A DNA stretch of 64,000 nucleotides from Gemmatimonadetes bacterium T265 (GCA_019973575.1 BPUI01000002.1:186001-250000), one strand, 5' to 3'. Shown: positions 38,741-49,027, numbered from the stretch's first letter. Program-made: numbers and translations. Notes: a model not told the origin generated them from the sequence alone.

Positions 38741-39693
38741 CAGCGCGTAAAGTGGTCGTGCCCGGCGGGGAGGTCAACGCGCGCCGCGCCCCGCAGCGCG
38801 ACCGGCTCGCCGCCCGTCTCACGGCCGAGTACGTCGCCGACGCGCGTGAGGGGCAACCCGTACGCGTGCGCGAACGCGTCGACCTCGAGCGCGACGGCGG
38901 AGGCGCAGAGCAGTTCGTACTCCTCACCGCCTGCCAACGCGTCCTCGACTGACGCGCCGTGCACGCGCGGGACGGCCGCCGGGTCCAGCACGAGCCGGCA
39001 CCGGCTGGCGGCGGCGACGTGCCCTGCATCGGCCAGTAGCCCGTCGGAAACGTCGATCATCGCGCGGGCGCCGTGCTCGGCGAGCCAGCGCGCCTCCGCG
39101 ATGCGGGCGGATGGGCGCGCGAAGCGCTCCCGATCCGCGGCGAGGGGCGTCTCGCCGCGCAGCAGCGCGTCGAGCGCGCGCCGCGGCCCACCAAGCCGCC
39201 CGGTGACGTACAGGCCGTCGCCTGGGCGCGCGCCGTCGCGCGTCACGGGACGCACCGCCTCGCCGAGGACCGTGATCGTGAGCGCAAGATCCCGCCCGGC
39301 CGTGAGATCACCGCCGACGATCGGACAGCCTGCGGCGGCGGCGGCCTCGCCGATCCCGTCGCCAATATCTGGCAAGGCGTCGCGCCAGTCCGCGGGCACG
39401 CTGGCCGCGAGCAGCACGCCCAACGGCCGCGCCGCCATCGCGGCGAGGTCGCTGAGCGCACTCGCGGCCGCGCGCCAGCCGATCTCGGCCGGGGTGAACC
39501 AGGCGCGCCGGAAGTGCACGCCTTCGACCGACGCGTCGGTGCTCACGACGAGCCGCGCGCCGGGCGAGACGTCGAGCACGGCCGCGTCGTCCCCGACGCC
39601 GCGGGCGCGGTCGCCCCAGCGCGCGAGTAAGGTGCGGATCGCATCGAACTCACGCCCGGGTCCGACCCGCGTGTGGAGCGGACCGTCGGTCAC
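38740..39693 (-). CDS. thiL: Thiamine-monophosphate kinase
   Basis: ThiL phosphorylates thiamine monophosphate to the active diphosphate with ATP. The 317-residue protein shows GVGDDAAVLD, STDASVEGVHF, SDLAAMAARPLGV, VGGDLTAGRDLALT and IDVSDGLLADAGH, all typical of the PurM/ThiL fold. The start is GTG at 39693, with GAAGGA at proper distance and 14 nt behind nnr. No other thiamine gene is nearby; nnr-thiL-plsC looks like a housekeeping operon. The stop overlaps plsC by one base. Confidence 0.95.
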   Translation of the reverse strand: MTDGPLHTRVGPGREFDAIRTLLARWGDRARGVGDDAAVLDVSPGARLVVSTDASVEGVHFRRAWFTPAEIGWRAAASALSDLAAMAARPLGVLLAASVPADWRDALPDIGDGIGEAAAAAGCPIVGGDLTAGRDLALTITVLGEAVRPVTRDGARPGDGLYVTGRLGGPRRALDALLRGETPLAADRERFARPSARIAEARWLAEHGARAMIDVSDGLLADAGHVAAASRCRLVLDPAAVPRVHGASVEDALAGGEEYELLCASAVALEVDAFAHAYGLPLTRVGDVLGRETGGEPVALRGAARVDLPAGHDHFTR

Positions 39694-39707
39694 GTCCGAT
39701 CCTTCGG

Positions 39708-41309
39708 TCAGCCCACGACCCGCGGCAGCTCGGCGATGACGGGGTACGGGGCGCGCGACTCCGCGGTACCGTCGCGCGGCCACGCGTCGCGGAGTGCGTC
39801 GAGCACGTCGGCCAGCGTGGCGCCGCGCACCCCGCCGCGGAGGGCCGTCGCGAGCTCGCCCGCGCGGCCGTGGGTCCAGGCGGCCGCGGCGCCGCGCAGG
39901 AGCGCCGTCTCGTCCACGGGCGTGTGGGCGAGCAGCGCCGCCGCGATGCCGCCGAGCACGTCGCCGCTGCCCGCGGTGCCAAGCGTGGGGGTGCCCGTCG
40001 CGCTCACGAGCGTCGCCGCACCGTCGCTCACCACGGTGGGCACGCCCTTGAGCAGGACCGCCGCGTGCGCGGTGCGGGCGGCCTCGCCGGCGATTTCGAA
40101 GCGGCGCGCGAGGACGTCGTCGACCGTCGTGCCGAGCAGGCGCGCGAGCTCCAGCGGGTGTGGCGTGAGGAGCGCGGGTCGCCCGGCGAGCAGCGCGCCT
40201 AACGCACCGAGCCGGCCGGCGTAGTGGTTGAGCGCGTCCGCGTCGACCACGACCGGGCCGCGCCAGGCGGAGAGCACGCGCTCGAGCAGCGCCGCCGCGG
40301 CGTCGGACCGGCCTAGTCCGGGGCCGAGGAGGATCGCGTCGGCCCAGTCGAGCACGGCATGCTGCAGCGTGTCCGCGTCGTCCGGCGCGGGCCACGCGGT
40401 CGCCATCGCGGCGTGCAGGCCGTTCTGGAGGATCGGCACGCTTTCGGGCGCGACGACGGCGCGGACCATCCCCGCCCCGCTGCGGAGCGCGGCATCGGAG
40501 GCGAGCGCCGCCGCGCCGGCCATCCCCGCCGCGCCGCCGACGACGGCGACCTTGCCGCGAACGCCCTTGTGCGCATCGGCGGGGAAGCTGCGGAGCACGT
40601 CGGCGCTGAACGCGTCCGCTGTGACGAGCGTCGGGAGCGACGCGCGGCCCGGCGGGGCGAACGCGACGTCGTCGAGCCCGATGTCGAGGACGGCGATCTC
40701 GCCGGCCGCGTCGCGGTCGACGAGGAGGCCGCGTTTGAGCGTCCCGAAGACGAGCGTCAGGTCGGCGCGGACGGCGGTCCCGATCGCCGCGCCGGTGGTC
40801 GCGTCGAGGCCGGTCGGGACGTCGAGCGCGACGACCACCCGGCGCGCGTTAGGCGCTGCCGCGTCGCGGGCGCGCGCCAGCTCCGCCGCGTACGCCTCGG
40901 CGTAGTCGCGCGCGGGCGCGCGGGCGCCGGTGCCGAGCACGCCGTCGACGACGACGCGTTCGGCGCCGGTCGGCGCGGGGACGTCGCCCGCGTCGCGCGC
41001 GCGGTCGTGCTCGTAGCGCGCGTCGTCGGTGGTCGGCGCCGGGGCGCCCCACTGCGTCACCCCGACGCGCACGCCGTAGCGGCGCAGCGCGCGGGCGACG
41101 ACCCATGCGTCGCCGCCGTTGTTGCCCGGGCCCGCGTGGACCGCGACGCCGGCGCCGAGCAGCGCCGCGTAGCGGCGGACGATCTCGGCGGCGGCCGCCG
41201 CGCCCGCGCGCTGCATCAGGGCGCGCGAGGGGACGCCGGCGGCGATCGTGGCCGCGTCAGCGGCCGCGGCTTCGGTCGCGGTGGTAACGCGGACCGCGGG
41301 CGCGCCCAC
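39708..41309 (-). CDS. nnr: Bifunctional NAD(P)H-hydrate epimerase/dehydratase
   Basis: This repair enzyme reconverts damaged NAD(P)H hydrates. The 533-residue protein joins the YjeF_N epimerase (about residues 1-215, with GPGNNGGDAWVVARAL) to the ADP/ATP-dependent dehydratase (about 235-533, with LLTPHPLELARLL, LLKGVPTVV and LGTAGSGDVLGGI). The start is GTG at 41309. It lies 11 nt behind the zinc-ribbon gene and 14 nt before thiL. It has one TTA-GGC pair and one antisense copy of the heptamer. Confidence 0.96.
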   Translation of the reverse strand: MGAPAVRVTTATEAAAADAATIAAGVPSRALMQRAGAAAAAEIVRRYAALLGAGVAVHAGPGNNGGDAWVVARALRRYGVRVGVTQWGAPAPTTDDARYEHDRARDAGDVPAPTGAERVVVDGVLGTGARAPARDYAEAYAAELARARDAAAPNARRVVVALDVPTGLDATTGAAIGTAVRADLTLVFGTLKRGLLVDRDAAGEIAVLDIGLDDVAFAPPGRASLPTLVTADAFSADVLRSFPADAHKGVRGKVAVVGGAAGMAGAAALASDAALRSGAGMVRAVVAPESVPILQNGLHAAMATAWPAPDDADTLQHAVLDWADAILLGPGLGRSDAAAALLERVLSAWRGPVVVDADALNHYAGRLGALGALLAGRPALLTPHPLELARLLGTTVDDVLARRFEIAGEAARTAHAAVLLKGVPTVVSDGAATLVSATGTPTLGTAGSGDVLGGIAAALLAHTPVDETALLRGAAAAWTHGRAGELATALRGGVRGATLADVLDALRDAWPRDGTAESRAPYPVIAELPRVVG

Positions 41310-41320
41310 GTCGCGTCCCG

Positions 41321-41512
41321 CTACTTATTCGACGGGCCGACGGCGCGGCCGTAGCCGATCTCGCCGTTGTCGATCCGGATGTTGAACCCGCACTCGGGGT
41401 TGCTGCACACCCACGCCTTGTAGGTGATCGGCGCGCCGTCCCGCCCGTAATCGCTCAGCGGCAGCAAGGTTCCCTCGCCGCACTTGTGGCAAGGGGGGAG
41501 CTCGGAGGGCAT
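41321..41512 (-). CDS. Small zinc-ribbon protein
   Basis: This 63-residue protein has two Cys pairs, CHKCGEG and CSNPECGF, about 25 residues apart, which fits a zinc ribbon; the middle reads LPLSDYGRDGAPITYKAW. No known family is recognised. ATG at 41512 is used; GTG at 41521 is also possible. It lies between a Minf_1886 protein and nnr, with 11-27-nt gaps, and is probably in the same operon. Small zinc ribbons often bind nucleic acid or other proteins, but nothing here shows which. Confidence 0.75.
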   Translation of the reverse strand: MPSELPPCHKCGEGTLLPLSDYGRDGAPITYKAWVCSNPECGFNIRIDNGEIGYGRAVGPSNK

Positions 41513-41539
41513 GGCGGTCACGCGGCGTTCATGGGTCGG

Positions 41540-41926
41540 TCAGGTGAGCGCCGGACAGCGCCAGGGGTAGTCGCGCGCGAACGCGACGTCGAAGTCGTAC
41601 ACGGCGGCGAAGTCGTCGCGCGTGTCGTTGGGCTGCGCGGCGAGCAGTTCGAGGTCGACGAGCGCAAACACGACGTCGCCGACGTCCTCGGTCCGTCGAA
41701 TGCCCCAGTACTCAAGCACCTCGCGCGCGAGCACGCCGAACCGTTCGATGGCGAGGTCGCGGACGGCGCGCGCGAGGTCCGCGCCCGACACGTGGCGCCG
41801 CTCCGACCGGCGCGCCTGGGCGTACTCCAACGCGGCGAGCACGAACAGGTACCCGCGCTCGTGGAAGCGCGGCTCGCGCAGGCGGATCTGGTCCATCAGT
41901 CCATCGCGAAACGCCAACTCAGGCAA
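41540..41926 (-). CDS. Minf_1886-family conserved protein
   Basis: The 128-residue protein fits the Minf_1886 family (TIGR04138), known mainly from Planctomycetes, Verrucomicrobia and related phyla. Conserved parts: REPRFHERGYLFVLAALEYA, RHVSGADLARAVRDLA, FGVLAREVLEYWGIRRTEDVG and RDDFAAVYDFDVAF. No function is known. The TTG start at 41926 is preferred because family members have about 10 residues before the REPRF segment; ATG at 41896 is the alternative. It lies 27 nt before the zinc-ribbon gene. Confidence 0.82.
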   Translation of the reverse strand: MPELAFRDGLMDQIRLREPRFHERGYLFVLAALEYAQARRSERRHVSGADLARAVRDLAIERFGVLAREVLEYWGIRRTEDVGDVVFALVDLELLAAQPNDTRDDFAAVYDFDVAFARDYPWRCPALT

Positions 41927-42103
41927 CGGTGCGACTCCGGGCGACTACGGGCATGGCCAACGAGGGAGGACGGGATGCAATACTGCGGGGTCGCCGGGCG
42001 CCCCGCAACCGCCGGGGCGTACCCCCGCCGCCGCAGGAGCGGTCCGCGCCCGTCGGGCGCGTGCGGTGCGTAACGGGCGAGCTACAGCGGCGCGGTGGAC
42101 ACG

Positions 42104-43402
42104 TCAGGCGGCGCCGGCGAACGCGCCGGCGGGCGCGGGATACAACGGGAACCGGGCCGCGAGCGCGCGGACTTCGGCGCGCACCGTCTCGCTCACCCCG
42201 GCGTCGTCCGGCGCGTGCAGCACGCGGTCGATGAGCTCCGCGATCTCACTCATCTCGGACGTGCCCATGCCACGCGTCGTCACCGCCGGCGTGCCGATGC
42301 GGATGCCGCTCGTGACGAACGGCGACTGCGTCTCGCGTGGCACCGTGTTCTTGTTCACCGTGATCCCCGCGCGGTCGAGCGCCTGCTCGGCGGCCTTGCC
42401 GGTGAGCCCGCGCGCGCGCAGATCGAGCAGCATGAGGTGGTTGTCCGTACCGCCCGACACGACGTGGAGCCCGCGCGCGACGAACGCCGCGGCGAGCGCC
42501 TGCGCGTTCGCGACGACCTGGCGCGAGTAGTCGCGGAACTCCGGGCGCAGCGCCTCGCGGAAGGCGACCGCCTTGGCCGCGATCACGTGCTCCAACGGAC
42601 CGCCCTGCGTGCCCGGGAACATTGCCTTGTCGACCGCCTTCGCGTGCTGCGCCTTACAGAGAATCAGGCCGCCGCGTGGCCCGCGCAGCGTCTTGTGCGT
42701 CGTCGTCGTCACGACGTCCGCGTACGGCACCGGCGACGGGTACACGCCCGCGGCGGCGAGCCCCGCGAAGTGCGCCATGTCGACCATGAAGATCGCCCCG
42801 ACCTCGTCGGCCGCGTCGCGGAACTGCTGCCAGTCGATCGCGCGCGAGTAGGCGCTGTAGCCGGCGATGATCATCTTCGGGCGGTGCTCGCGCGCCAGTT
42901 CGCGCATGCGCGCGTAGTCGAGCAGCCCCTCGTCGGTGACGCCGTACGAGGTGGCCCGGTACAGCAGCCCCGAGAAGTTGACCGGCGAGCCGTGCGTCAG
43001 GTGCCCGCCGTTCGACAGGTCCATGCCGAGGAACGTCTCGCCCGGCTTGAGGAAGGCGAGGAAAACGGCGGCGTTCGCCGACGCGCCGGAATGCGGCTGC
43101 ACGTTCGCGTGGTCGGCCGCGAACAGCTGCTTGGCGCGGTCGATCGCCAGCTGCTCGACCTTGTCGACGACCTCGCAACCGCCGTAGTACCGCTTCCCGG
43201 GGAGCCCCTCGGCGTACTTGTTCGTCAGCGGCGATCCCATCGCCTCGAGCACGGCCGGCGAGACGAAGTTCTCGCTCGCGATCAGCTCGAGCCCGTCGTT
43301 CTGCCGTTCCGTCTCCTCGCCGATCAGCGCCGCGATCTCGGGGTCCGTCTCGGCCAGCGCCGCGCCCGGCGGACAGCGGTCCCACGCCTTCCATGTCAGC
43401 AT
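42104..43402 (-). CDS. glyA: Serine hydroxymethyltransferase
   Basis: GlyA interconverts serine and glycine with tetrahydrofolate and PLP, feeding one-carbon units to purine and thymidylate synthesis. The 432-residue protein shows [51 protein letters not shown] and the PLP lysine in [20 protein letters not shown] Shine-Dalgarno lies before the ATG. It starts 25 nt after leucine dehydrogenase, probably one transcript. Confidence 0.98.
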   Translation of the reverse strand: MLTWKAWDRCPPGAALAETDPEIAALIGEETERQNDGLELIASENFVSPAVLEAMGSPLTNKYAEGLPGKRYYGGCEVVDKVEQLAIDRAKQLFAADHANVQPHSGASANAAVFLAFLKPGETFLGMDLSNGGHLTHGSPVNFSGLLYRATSYGVTDEGLLDYARMRELAREHRPKMIIAGYSAYSRAIDWQQFRDAADEVGAIFMVDMAHFAGLAAAGVYPSPVPYADVVTTTTHKTLRGPRGGLILCKAQHAKAVDKAMFPGTQGGPLEHVIAAKAVAFREALRPEFRDYSRQVVANAQALAAAFVARGLHVVSGGTDNHLMLLDLRARGLTGKAAEQALDRAGITVNKNTVPRETQSPFVTSGIRIGTPAVTTRGMGTSEMSEIAELIDRVLHAPDDAGVSETVRAEVRALAARFPLYPAPAGAFAGAA

Positions 43403-43427
43403 CGCGAAGCTCCCGTTCGGTTCGACG

Positions 43428-44567
43428 TCAGGTGGACTTGTTCGGCCACTGCGGCCACGTCTTCACCATCGCGCCGAGCGACGCGATCCGGCGCTCCGCG
43501 ACGCGGTCGGCGGCGCGGTAGGTCGGGATCCCGTCCTGCTCGGCGATCTCGAAGACGTTCCGGGTCGTGTGGTAGATCTCGTCGGCCTTGCGGAGCGCGC
43601 GTTCGCGGCTCCAGCCGGCCAGCTCGCTGTACACGTTAATCACCCCGCCCGCGTTCGCGACGTAGTCGGGGGCGTAGAGGATCCCGCGTTCCTCCAGTTC
43701 GTCGCCGTGGCGGTCCTCGAGGAGCTGGTTGTTGGCCGCGCCCGCGACGATCTCGCACCGCAGCTGCGGCAGCGTCCGGTCGTTGATGACCGCGCCGAGC
43801 GCGCACGGGGCGAAGATGTCGGCCGGCTGGCCGTAGATCTCGCCCGAGTCGACCGCGCGGGCGCCGGTGTCGCCAACGACGCGGGCGACGCGCTCGGTGT
43901 CGATGTCGCTGACGACGAGCGCGGCGCCGGCGCGATGCAGCTCGCGGGCGAGGTGGTGCCCGACGTTGCCGCAGCCCTGAATCGCGACCGTCCGGCCCTC
44001 GAGCGAGTCGCTGCCCCACCGCCGGTGCGCGGCCGCCTGGATCGCCCGAAAGACGCCGTGCGCCGTGACCGGCGACGGGTCGCCGGACGCGCCCGCGAGC
44101 CCGGCGACGTAATCGGTTTCCATGTGCACGAAGTCCATGTCGCCCGTGCTCGTGCCGACGTCCTCGGCCGTGACGTACCGTCCGCCTAACGAATCGACGA
44201 ACCGGCCGTGCGCGCGGAAGAGCAGCTCGCGCTGCGCGGTGCGGTTGTCACCGATGATGACGCTCTTGCCGCCGCCGAGGTTGAGGCCGGCAACGGCGTT
44301 CTTGTACGTCATCCCGCGCGCGAGCCGGAGCGCGTCGATGATCGCCTCCTCGTCGGTCACGTAGTTCCAGAAGCGCGTGCCGCCGAGCGCGGGGCCGAGC
44401 GTCGTGTCGTGGATGGCGATGATGCCGCGGTAGCCGCTCGTCTTGTCGTGGCAGACGACGAGCTGCTCGTGGCCCATCTCGGCGAGCGTGTCGAACAGGC
44501 GCAGGGTCGAGGCGCCCGGGAACGCCTGCGACTCGGAGCGCGGCGGGGTGATGGCGGCGACGGTCAT
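43428..44567 (-). CDS. ldh: Leucine dehydrogenase (Glu/Leu/Phe/Val dehydrogenase family)
   Basis: This NAD-dependent enzyme deaminates branched-chain amino acids to 2-oxo acids. The 379-residue protein has [17 protein letters not shown], the substrate/catalytic lysines in RGMTYKNA and LGGGKSV, a TAEDVGTS segment and the Rossmann motif [12 protein letters not shown]. Length and motifs fit leucine dehydrogenase better than glutamate dehydrogenase. With the acyl-CoA dehydrogenase, Hbd and thiolase genes upstream it suggests leucine/valine catabolism. Confidence 0.92.
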   Translation of the reverse strand: MTVAAITPPRSESQAFPGASTLRLFDTLAEMGHEQLVVCHDKTSGYRGIIAIHDTTLGPALGGTRFWNYVTDEEAIIDALRLARGMTYKNAVAGLNLGGGKSVIIGDNRTAQRELLFRAHGRFVDSLGGRYVTAEDVGTSTGDMDFVHMETDYVAGLAGASGDPSPVTAHGVFRAIQAAAHRRWGSDSLEGRTVAIQGCGNVGHHLARELHRAGAALVVSDIDTERVARVVGDTGARAVDSGEIYGQPADIFAPCALGAVINDRTLPQLRCEIVAGAANNQLLEDRHGDELEERGILYAPDYVANAGGVINVYSELAGWSRERALRKADEIYHTTRNVFEIAEQDGIPTYRAADRVAERRIASLGAMVKTWPQWPNKST

Positions 44568-44588
44568 AACACGCGGGAAGAGTCGATG

Positions 44589-45782
44589 TCAGGTGTAGAG
44601 TTCGCGCGCGATCACGATGCGCTGGATCTCGGACGTGCCTTCGTAGATTTCGGTCACCTTGGCGTCGCGCAGGTAGCGCTCGACCGGGTAGTCCTTGACG
44701 TAGCCGTAGCCGCCGAAGATCTGGACGGCCTCGTCGGCGACGAACATCGCGGTCTCGCTCGCGAGCAGCTTGCACATCGAGCTGAACTGCGTGACGCGCT
44801 CGCCGCGGTCCTTGGCCGCGGCGGTCTGGTGGAGCAGCGCGCGCGCGGCCGCGATCCGGCTCGCCATGTCGGCGAGCTTGAACTGGATCGCCTGGAAGTT
44901 GCGGATCGGCTGGCCGAACTGCTTGCGCTGGTCGGCGTAGTCGCGGGCCGCGGTGAGCGCCGCGCGCGCGATGCCGAGCGCCTGCGCGGCGATCCCGAGC
45001 CGGCCGTGGTCGAGCGACTGCATGGCGTAGACGAACCCCTGCCCCTCCTCGCCGACGAGGTTCGCCGCGGGCACGCGCAGGTCCTCGAAAACGACCTGCA
45101 CGGTCGGCGACGAGCGGAGGCCGAGCTTGTTCTCCTTCTTGCCGACGCGGAACCCCGGCATGTCGGGCGTGACGATGAACGTCGAGATGCCCTTACCGCC
45201 CCGGCGCGCGTCCGGCGTGTCGGTGCGGGCCATCGCGAGCAGCACGAGGTCGGGGTAGGTTCCGTGGGTGATCCACGCCTTCGTGCCGTTCAGCACCCAA
45301 TCGTCGCCGTCGCGCACCGCCTGGGTACGCAGCGACGCGGCGTCGCTCCCCGCGTCGGGCTCGGAGAGGGCGAAGCCGCCGAGCTTCTCGCCGCGCGCCA
45401 TCGGCGGCAGGTAGCGCGCCCGCTGCTCCTCGTCGCCGAAGCGGAGGATCATCTGCGTCGGCAGCGAGTTGTGGACGCTCATCAGCACCGCCGTGCTCGC
45501 GTCGGCCGCGGCGATCTCCTCGATCGCGAGCAGGTAGCTCGACGTGTCGAGCGCGAGGCCGTCGTACTGCTCGGGGAGCAGCATGCCGAGGAACCCGGAC
45601 GCACCGAGCTGCGCGACGACCGCGGGCTCGAAGCGCTGGTCGCGGTCCCACTCCGCCGCGAACGGCGCGACGTGCTCGGCGGCGAAGTCGCGCGCGAGCC
45701 GCTGGATGTCGCGCTGCGTTTCGGTGAGCGGGAGGACGCCGTCGAAGGCGACGACGTCGGCGGGGGCGATGGTTGCAGACAT
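44589..45782 (-). CDS. Acyl-CoA dehydrogenase
   Basis: This FAD enzyme oxidises acyl-CoA to trans-2-enoyl-CoA. The 397-residue protein has the signature FALSEPDAGSDAASLRT, VLNGTKAWITHG, and the catalytic base in EIYEGTSEIQRIVIARELY; the RRQFGQPI-like segment is RKQFGQPIRNFQA. The class matches short-chain or isovaleryl-type dehydrogenases; the neighbouring leucine dehydrogenase favours a branched substrate, not proven. ATG at 45782 is used; a TTG lies two codons upstream. It follows hbd with a repeat element between. Confidence 0.95.
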   Translation of the reverse strand: MSATIAPADVVAFDGVLPLTETQRDIQRLARDFAAEHVAPFAAEWDRDQRFEPAVVAQLGASGFLGMLLPEQYDGLALDTSSYLLAIEEIAAADASTAVLMSVHNSLPTQMILRFGDEEQRARYLPPMARGEKLGGFALSEPDAGSDAASLRTQAVRDGDDWVLNGTKAWITHGTYPDLVLLAMARTDTPDARRGGKGISTFIVTPDMPGFRVGKKENKLGLRSSPTVQVVFEDLRVPAANLVGEEGQGFVYAMQSLDHGRLGIAAQALGIARAALTAARDYADQRKQFGQPIRNFQAIQFKLADMASRIAAARALLHQTAAAKDRGERVTQFSSMCKLLASETAMFVADEAVQIFGGYGYVKDYPVERYLRDAKVTEIYEGTSEIQRIVIARELYT

Positions 45783-45818
45783 AGGCAAGATTGCTAGGAA
45801 GGCGTGCCGTGCCCGCCC

Positions 45819-45889
45819 CTGTCATCCCGAGCGCAGCGAGGGACCGCTCCGCGCTGCACGCCGATCCCTCGCTGCGCTCGGGATGACAG
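45819..45889. repeat. REP-like inverted repeat, copy 1
   Basis: A 25-nt arm (45819-45843, core TCATCCCGAGCGCAGCGAGG) is repeated in perfect inverted form at 45865-45889, separated by 21 nt. It lies between hbd and the acyl-CoA dehydrogenase gene in one operon. A related pair is at 60604-60718. The arm sequence is of a kind found dispersed in many bacterial genomes. Confidence 0.75.
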
Positions 45890-45918
45890 TAGGCGTGCGC
45901 GGGGCGACACGGGGCGGG

Positions 45919-46779
45919 TTAAGGCGTTCGGTAGTCGTAGAAGCCGCGCCCGGACTTGCGGCCGAGCCAGCCGGCGGCGACGTACTTCTTGAGCAGCGGG
46001 CAGGGGCGGTACTTCGGGTCGCCGAGCCCGGCGTGCATGACGTCGAGGATCGCGACGCAGGTGTCGAGGCCGATGAAGTCGGCGAGTGCGAGCGGGCCCA
46101 TCGGGTGGTTCATGCCGAGCTTCATCACCGTGTCGATCGCCTCGGGGGTGCCGACGCCTTCCATGACGCAGTACACCGCCTCGTTGATCATCGGCATGAG
46201 GATCCGGTTGGCGACGAACCCCGGGTAATCGTTGACCTCGACCGGCGTCTTGCCGAGCGCGCGCGCGAGGTCGAGCACGCGCGCGGTGGTCGCGTCGCTC
46301 GTCGCGAGTCCGCGGATCACCTCGACGAGTTGCATCACCGGGACGGGGTTCATGAAGTGCATCCCGATGACGAGCTCGGGGCGCCGCGTGCGCGCGGCGA
46401 TCTCGGTAATCGAGATCGAGCTCGTGTTGCTCGCGAGCACCGCGTCCGCACCGGCGAGCCGGTCGAGGTCGTCGAAGATCTTGAATTTGAGCGCGGTGTT
46501 CTCGGTCGCGGCCTCGACGACGAGCTCGGCCCCGGCGACGGCGGCGAGGTCGGTGTGCGCCGCGACGCGGCCCAACGTGGCGTCGCGGGCGGCCGCGTCG
46601 AGCGCGCCCTTCTTGACCTGGCGGTCGAGGTTCTTCGCGATCGTGTCGCGGCCGCGCTGCAGCGCCGCGTCGTTCACGTCGAGCATCGCGACCGCGAAAC
46701 CGCTCTGCGCGAACGCGTGCGCGATGCCGTTGCCCATCTGCCCGGCGCCGACCACGGCGACCGTGCGTCCCTCGCTCAT
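45919..46779 (-). CDS. hbd: 3-hydroxybutyryl-CoA dehydrogenase
   Basis: Hbd interconverts 3-hydroxybutyryl-CoA and acetoacetyl-CoA with NAD(P). The 286-residue protein has the Rossmann motif [24 protein letters not shown], the catalytic region [17 protein letters not shown] and [15 protein letters not shown]. Full length. Its ATG at 46779 overlaps the CPBP stop (ATGA). Together with thiolase and acyl-CoA dehydrogenase it gives three of four steps of a short-chain beta-oxidation cycle; no enoyl-CoA hydratase is in the cluster. Confidence 0.97.
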   Translation of the reverse strand: MSEGRTVAVVGAGQMGNGIAHAFAQSGFAVAMLDVNDAALQRGRDTIAKNLDRQVKKGALDAAARDATLGRVAAHTDLAAVAGAELVVEAATENTALKFKIFDDLDRLAGADAVLASNTSSISITEIAARTRRPELVIGMHFMNPVPVMQLVEVIRGLATSDATTARVLDLARALGKTPVEVNDYPGFVANRILMPMINEAVYCVMEGVGTPEAIDTVMKLGMNHPMGPLALADFIGLDTCVAILDVMHAGLGDPKYRPCPLLKKYVAAGWLGRKSGRGFYDYRTP

Positions 46780-47708
46780 GTCTCGGACGTCCTGCGGCCA
46801 AAGCCGCCGAAGAGTTGGAATGTGTGCGCGGCGCCGCGCGGCGCCCAACGCCAGAGCAGCGCGAGTCCGCCGAGCATGCCTGCGACGGCGGCGGCCCCGC
46901 CCTCGGGCCCCCACGCGCCGCCGGTGAGCCAGTCGGGCCCGGCGTCGACGACGCGGTAGCCCGGCGCCGCGAACGGGAGCCCGCTCACTGCGGCGTGAAA
47001 GCCCGCCGCGAGCGTCCAGTTCCACGCGAGGTGCGCGGCGAACGCGGCCCACAGGCTTCCCGTCGCGAGCCGGATCGCGCCGAGGAAGACGCCGGCGAGC
47101 GTGACCACGGCGGCCGAAGCGAGCGAGGCGTTCGGGTTGTTGAGGTGCAGCACGCCGAAGACGACGCTCGTCAGCACCAGCGCGAGTGGCGCGCCTAACG
47201 ACTCGACGAGCACGACCAGCGGGTACCCGCGGACGAGCAGCTCCTCCCAGAGCGCGGCCGGCGCGAGCGCCACGGCGAGCGCGCCCGCCGCCGCCGCCCA
47301 ACTGCCCGCGGGCGCGGCGACCGCGCGGAGCTCGCCGCCCGCGAGCAGGAGCGCGGACGGCACGCCGACCGCGGCCGCGCCGAGCAGCGCGCCCGCCGCG
47401 AGGAGCCCCGGGCGCGCCGCCGACCGTCCGAGCCCGACATCGGCGAGCGGACGCCGCTCGACCGCGCGCAGGACCAGGACGTGCGCGAGGAGCACCGCCG
47501 CCAACAACAGCCAGTACTCCAGCGACGGACGCGGCGTGAGGTGCCGCGCGAGCGCGAGCAGCGGGTCGTACAAGAGGCCGAGCGCCACCGCGGTGCCGGC
47601 GTAGAGGGCGAGGCCGTAGAGGAGGAGGCGCCACGGCGCACGCAGCCGTCCGGGGCGCGCGTAGCGCCAGTCGCCGCCGCCGGCGCGCTCGCCCGGGGCC
47701 GTGCTCAG
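46776..47708 (-). CDS. CPBP-family intramembrane metalloprotease
   Basis: This roughly 310-residue membrane protein of the CPBP (Abi/CAAX-like) family has about eight hydrophobic helices and the three motifs: [17 protein letters not shown] and HLAWNW. Family members include prenyl-protein proteases and bacteriocin-immunity proteins; the substrate here is unknown. The start is unclear: no ATG, GTG or TTG lies between the thiolase stop and the first helix; CTG at 47708, overlapping the thiolase stop, is proposed, and a start inside the thiolase gene is possible. The stop overlaps hbd (ATGA). Confidence 0.78.
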   Translation of the reverse strand: MSTAPGERAGGGDWRYARPGRLRAPWRLLLYGLALYAGTAVALGLLYDPLLALARHLTPRPSLEYWLLLAAVLLAHVLVLRAVERRPLADVGLGRSAARPGLLAAGALLGAAAVGVPSALLLAGGELRAVAAPAGSWAAAAGALAVALAPAALWEELLVRGYPLVVLVESLGAPLALVLTSVVFGVLHLNNPNASLASAAVVTLAGVFLGAIRLATGSLWAAFAAHLAWNWTLAAGFHAAVSGLPFAAPGYRVVDAGPDWLTGGAWGPEGGAAAVAGMLGGLALLWRWAPRGAAHTFQLFGGFGRRTSET

Positions 47709-48949
47709 GCGACGCGCTCGACGGAGAGCGCGACCGCGTCGCCGCCCCCGAGGCAGAGCGTCGCGAGCCCCGTCGCGGCCCCGCGGTCGCGCATCGCGTA
47801 GAGGAGCGTGGTGAGCACGCGCGCGCCGCTCGCGCCGATCGGGTGGCCTAACGCGATCGCGCCGCCGTTCACGTTCACCCGGTCCCACGCCCAGTCGAGC
47901 CCCTGCCCCGTGGCGAGCGCCTGCGACGCGAACGCCTCGTTCGCCTCGATCAGGTCGTAGTCGTGGATCGTCGTGCCGGCCTTGCGCATGAGGTTGTTGA
48001 CCGCCTCGATGGGCGCGAAGAAGAGGTCCTGCGGCGCGACCGGCCCCGTCGCGTAGCCGGTGACGCGGCCGAGCACGTCGAGGCCGTGCGCGCGGGCGTA
48101 GGCCTCGCTCGTCACGACGACCGCGGCGGCGCCGTCGTTGAGCGACGAGGCGTTCCCCGCGGTGACCGTGTACTCGTCGGCGATCTCCTCGGCCGACGCC
48201 TTGCCGGGCCCGGCGAACGCGGGCTTGAGCTTCGCGAGCGACTCGATCGTCGTGTCGGCGCGCACGCCTTCGTCGGCGTCGACCGTGGTCGGGCCCTTGC
48301 GACCCGGGATCTGTACGGGCGCGATCTCGTCCCTGAACTTGCCGGCGGCCACCGCGGCCGCGGCCTTCTGGTGCGACTGCGCGGCGAACGCGTCCTGCTG
48401 CGCCCGCGTCACCCCGGCCTTCCGCGCCGTGTACTCGGCGTGCGTGCCCATCGCGACGTCGCAGGTGGCGCACCAGAGGCCGTCGAGCTGCACCCCGTCG
48501 GCGAGGCGCTGCTCGCCGAACTTGGTGCCCGTGCGCATGCCGAAGTTGTAGTACGGCGCGTTGCTCATCGACTCCTGCCCGCCCGCGACGACGACCTGGG
48601 CGTCGCCGGCGCGCACGGCCTGCGCGGCGAGCATCACCGCGCGCAGCCCCGAGCCGCAGACCATGTTCACGGTGAGCGCGGAGACGCCCGGGTGCACGCC
48701 GGCCTTGAGCGCCGCCTGGCGCGCGGGCGCCTGCCCCACCCCGCCCTGCACGACGTTGCCGAAGATGACTTCCTCCACGTCGCTCCCCGGCACGCCGGAG
48801 CGGCGGAGCGCTTCGCGGATCGCGACGGCGCCGAGCTCGGGCGCTTTCAGCGACGCGAGGCCGCCGAGGAACTTGCCGACCGGCGTGCGCGCGGCGCCGA
48901 CGAGGACGGGGGTGCGGTTCGGGTCAAACGGGCGGTGTTGGTCGGGCAT
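47705..48949 (-). CDS. Acetyl-CoA acetyltransferase (thiolase)
   Basis: This thiolase condenses or cleaves acetyl-CoA units. The 414-residue protein has the acyl-accepting Cys in [46 protein letters not shown] and a C-terminal CLGGGDA with the second Cys (GGGDA where GGGQG is usual). The start ATG at 48949 (MPDQHRPF) is chosen over an upstream TTG that would add a hydrophobic prefix. It heads the catabolic operon. Confidence 0.96.
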   Translation of the reverse strand: MPDQHRPFDPNRTPVLVGAARTPVGKFLGGLASLKAPELGAVAIREALRRSGVPGSDVEEVIFGNVVQGGVGQAPARQAALKAGVHPGVSALTVNMVCGSGLRAVMLAAQAVRAGDAQVVVAGGQESMSNAPYYNFGMRTGTKFGEQRLADGVQLDGLWCATCDVAMGTHAEYTARKAGVTRAQQDAFAAQSHQKAAAAVAAGKFRDEIAPVQIPGRKGPTTVDADEGVRADTTIESLAKLKPAFAGPGKASAEEIADEYTVTAGNASSLNDGAAAVVVTSEAYARAHGLDVLGRVTGYATGPVAPQDLFFAPIEAVNNLMRKAGTTIHDYDLIEANEAFASQALATGQGLDWAWDRVNVNGGAIALGHPIGASGARVLTTLLYAMRDRGAATGLATLCLGGGDAVALSVERVA

Positions 48950-48988
48950 CGGAACGGGTCCGAGGAACAGGCGAAGGATGAAACGCAA

Positions 48989-49027
48989 GCGGCTGCACCG
49001 TGCGCCGGGGCGCGCCAGTGCAGCCGC
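48989..49027. terminator. Hairpin between thrS and the thiolase gene
   Basis: GCGGCTGCAC (48989-48998) pairs with GTGCAGCCGC (49018-49027); the 19-nt interior can form a further short G+C stem. It lies 145 nt after the thrS stop and 40 nt before the thiolase ATG, so it may be a thrS terminator or part of the thiolase leader. The remaining spacer (49028-49171) shows nothing else. Confidence 0.4.

Noticed and set aside
45819-45889. CRISPR-like repeat pair
   Set aside because: It is one inverted pair without regularly spaced direct repeats and no cas genes are present anywhere in the window.
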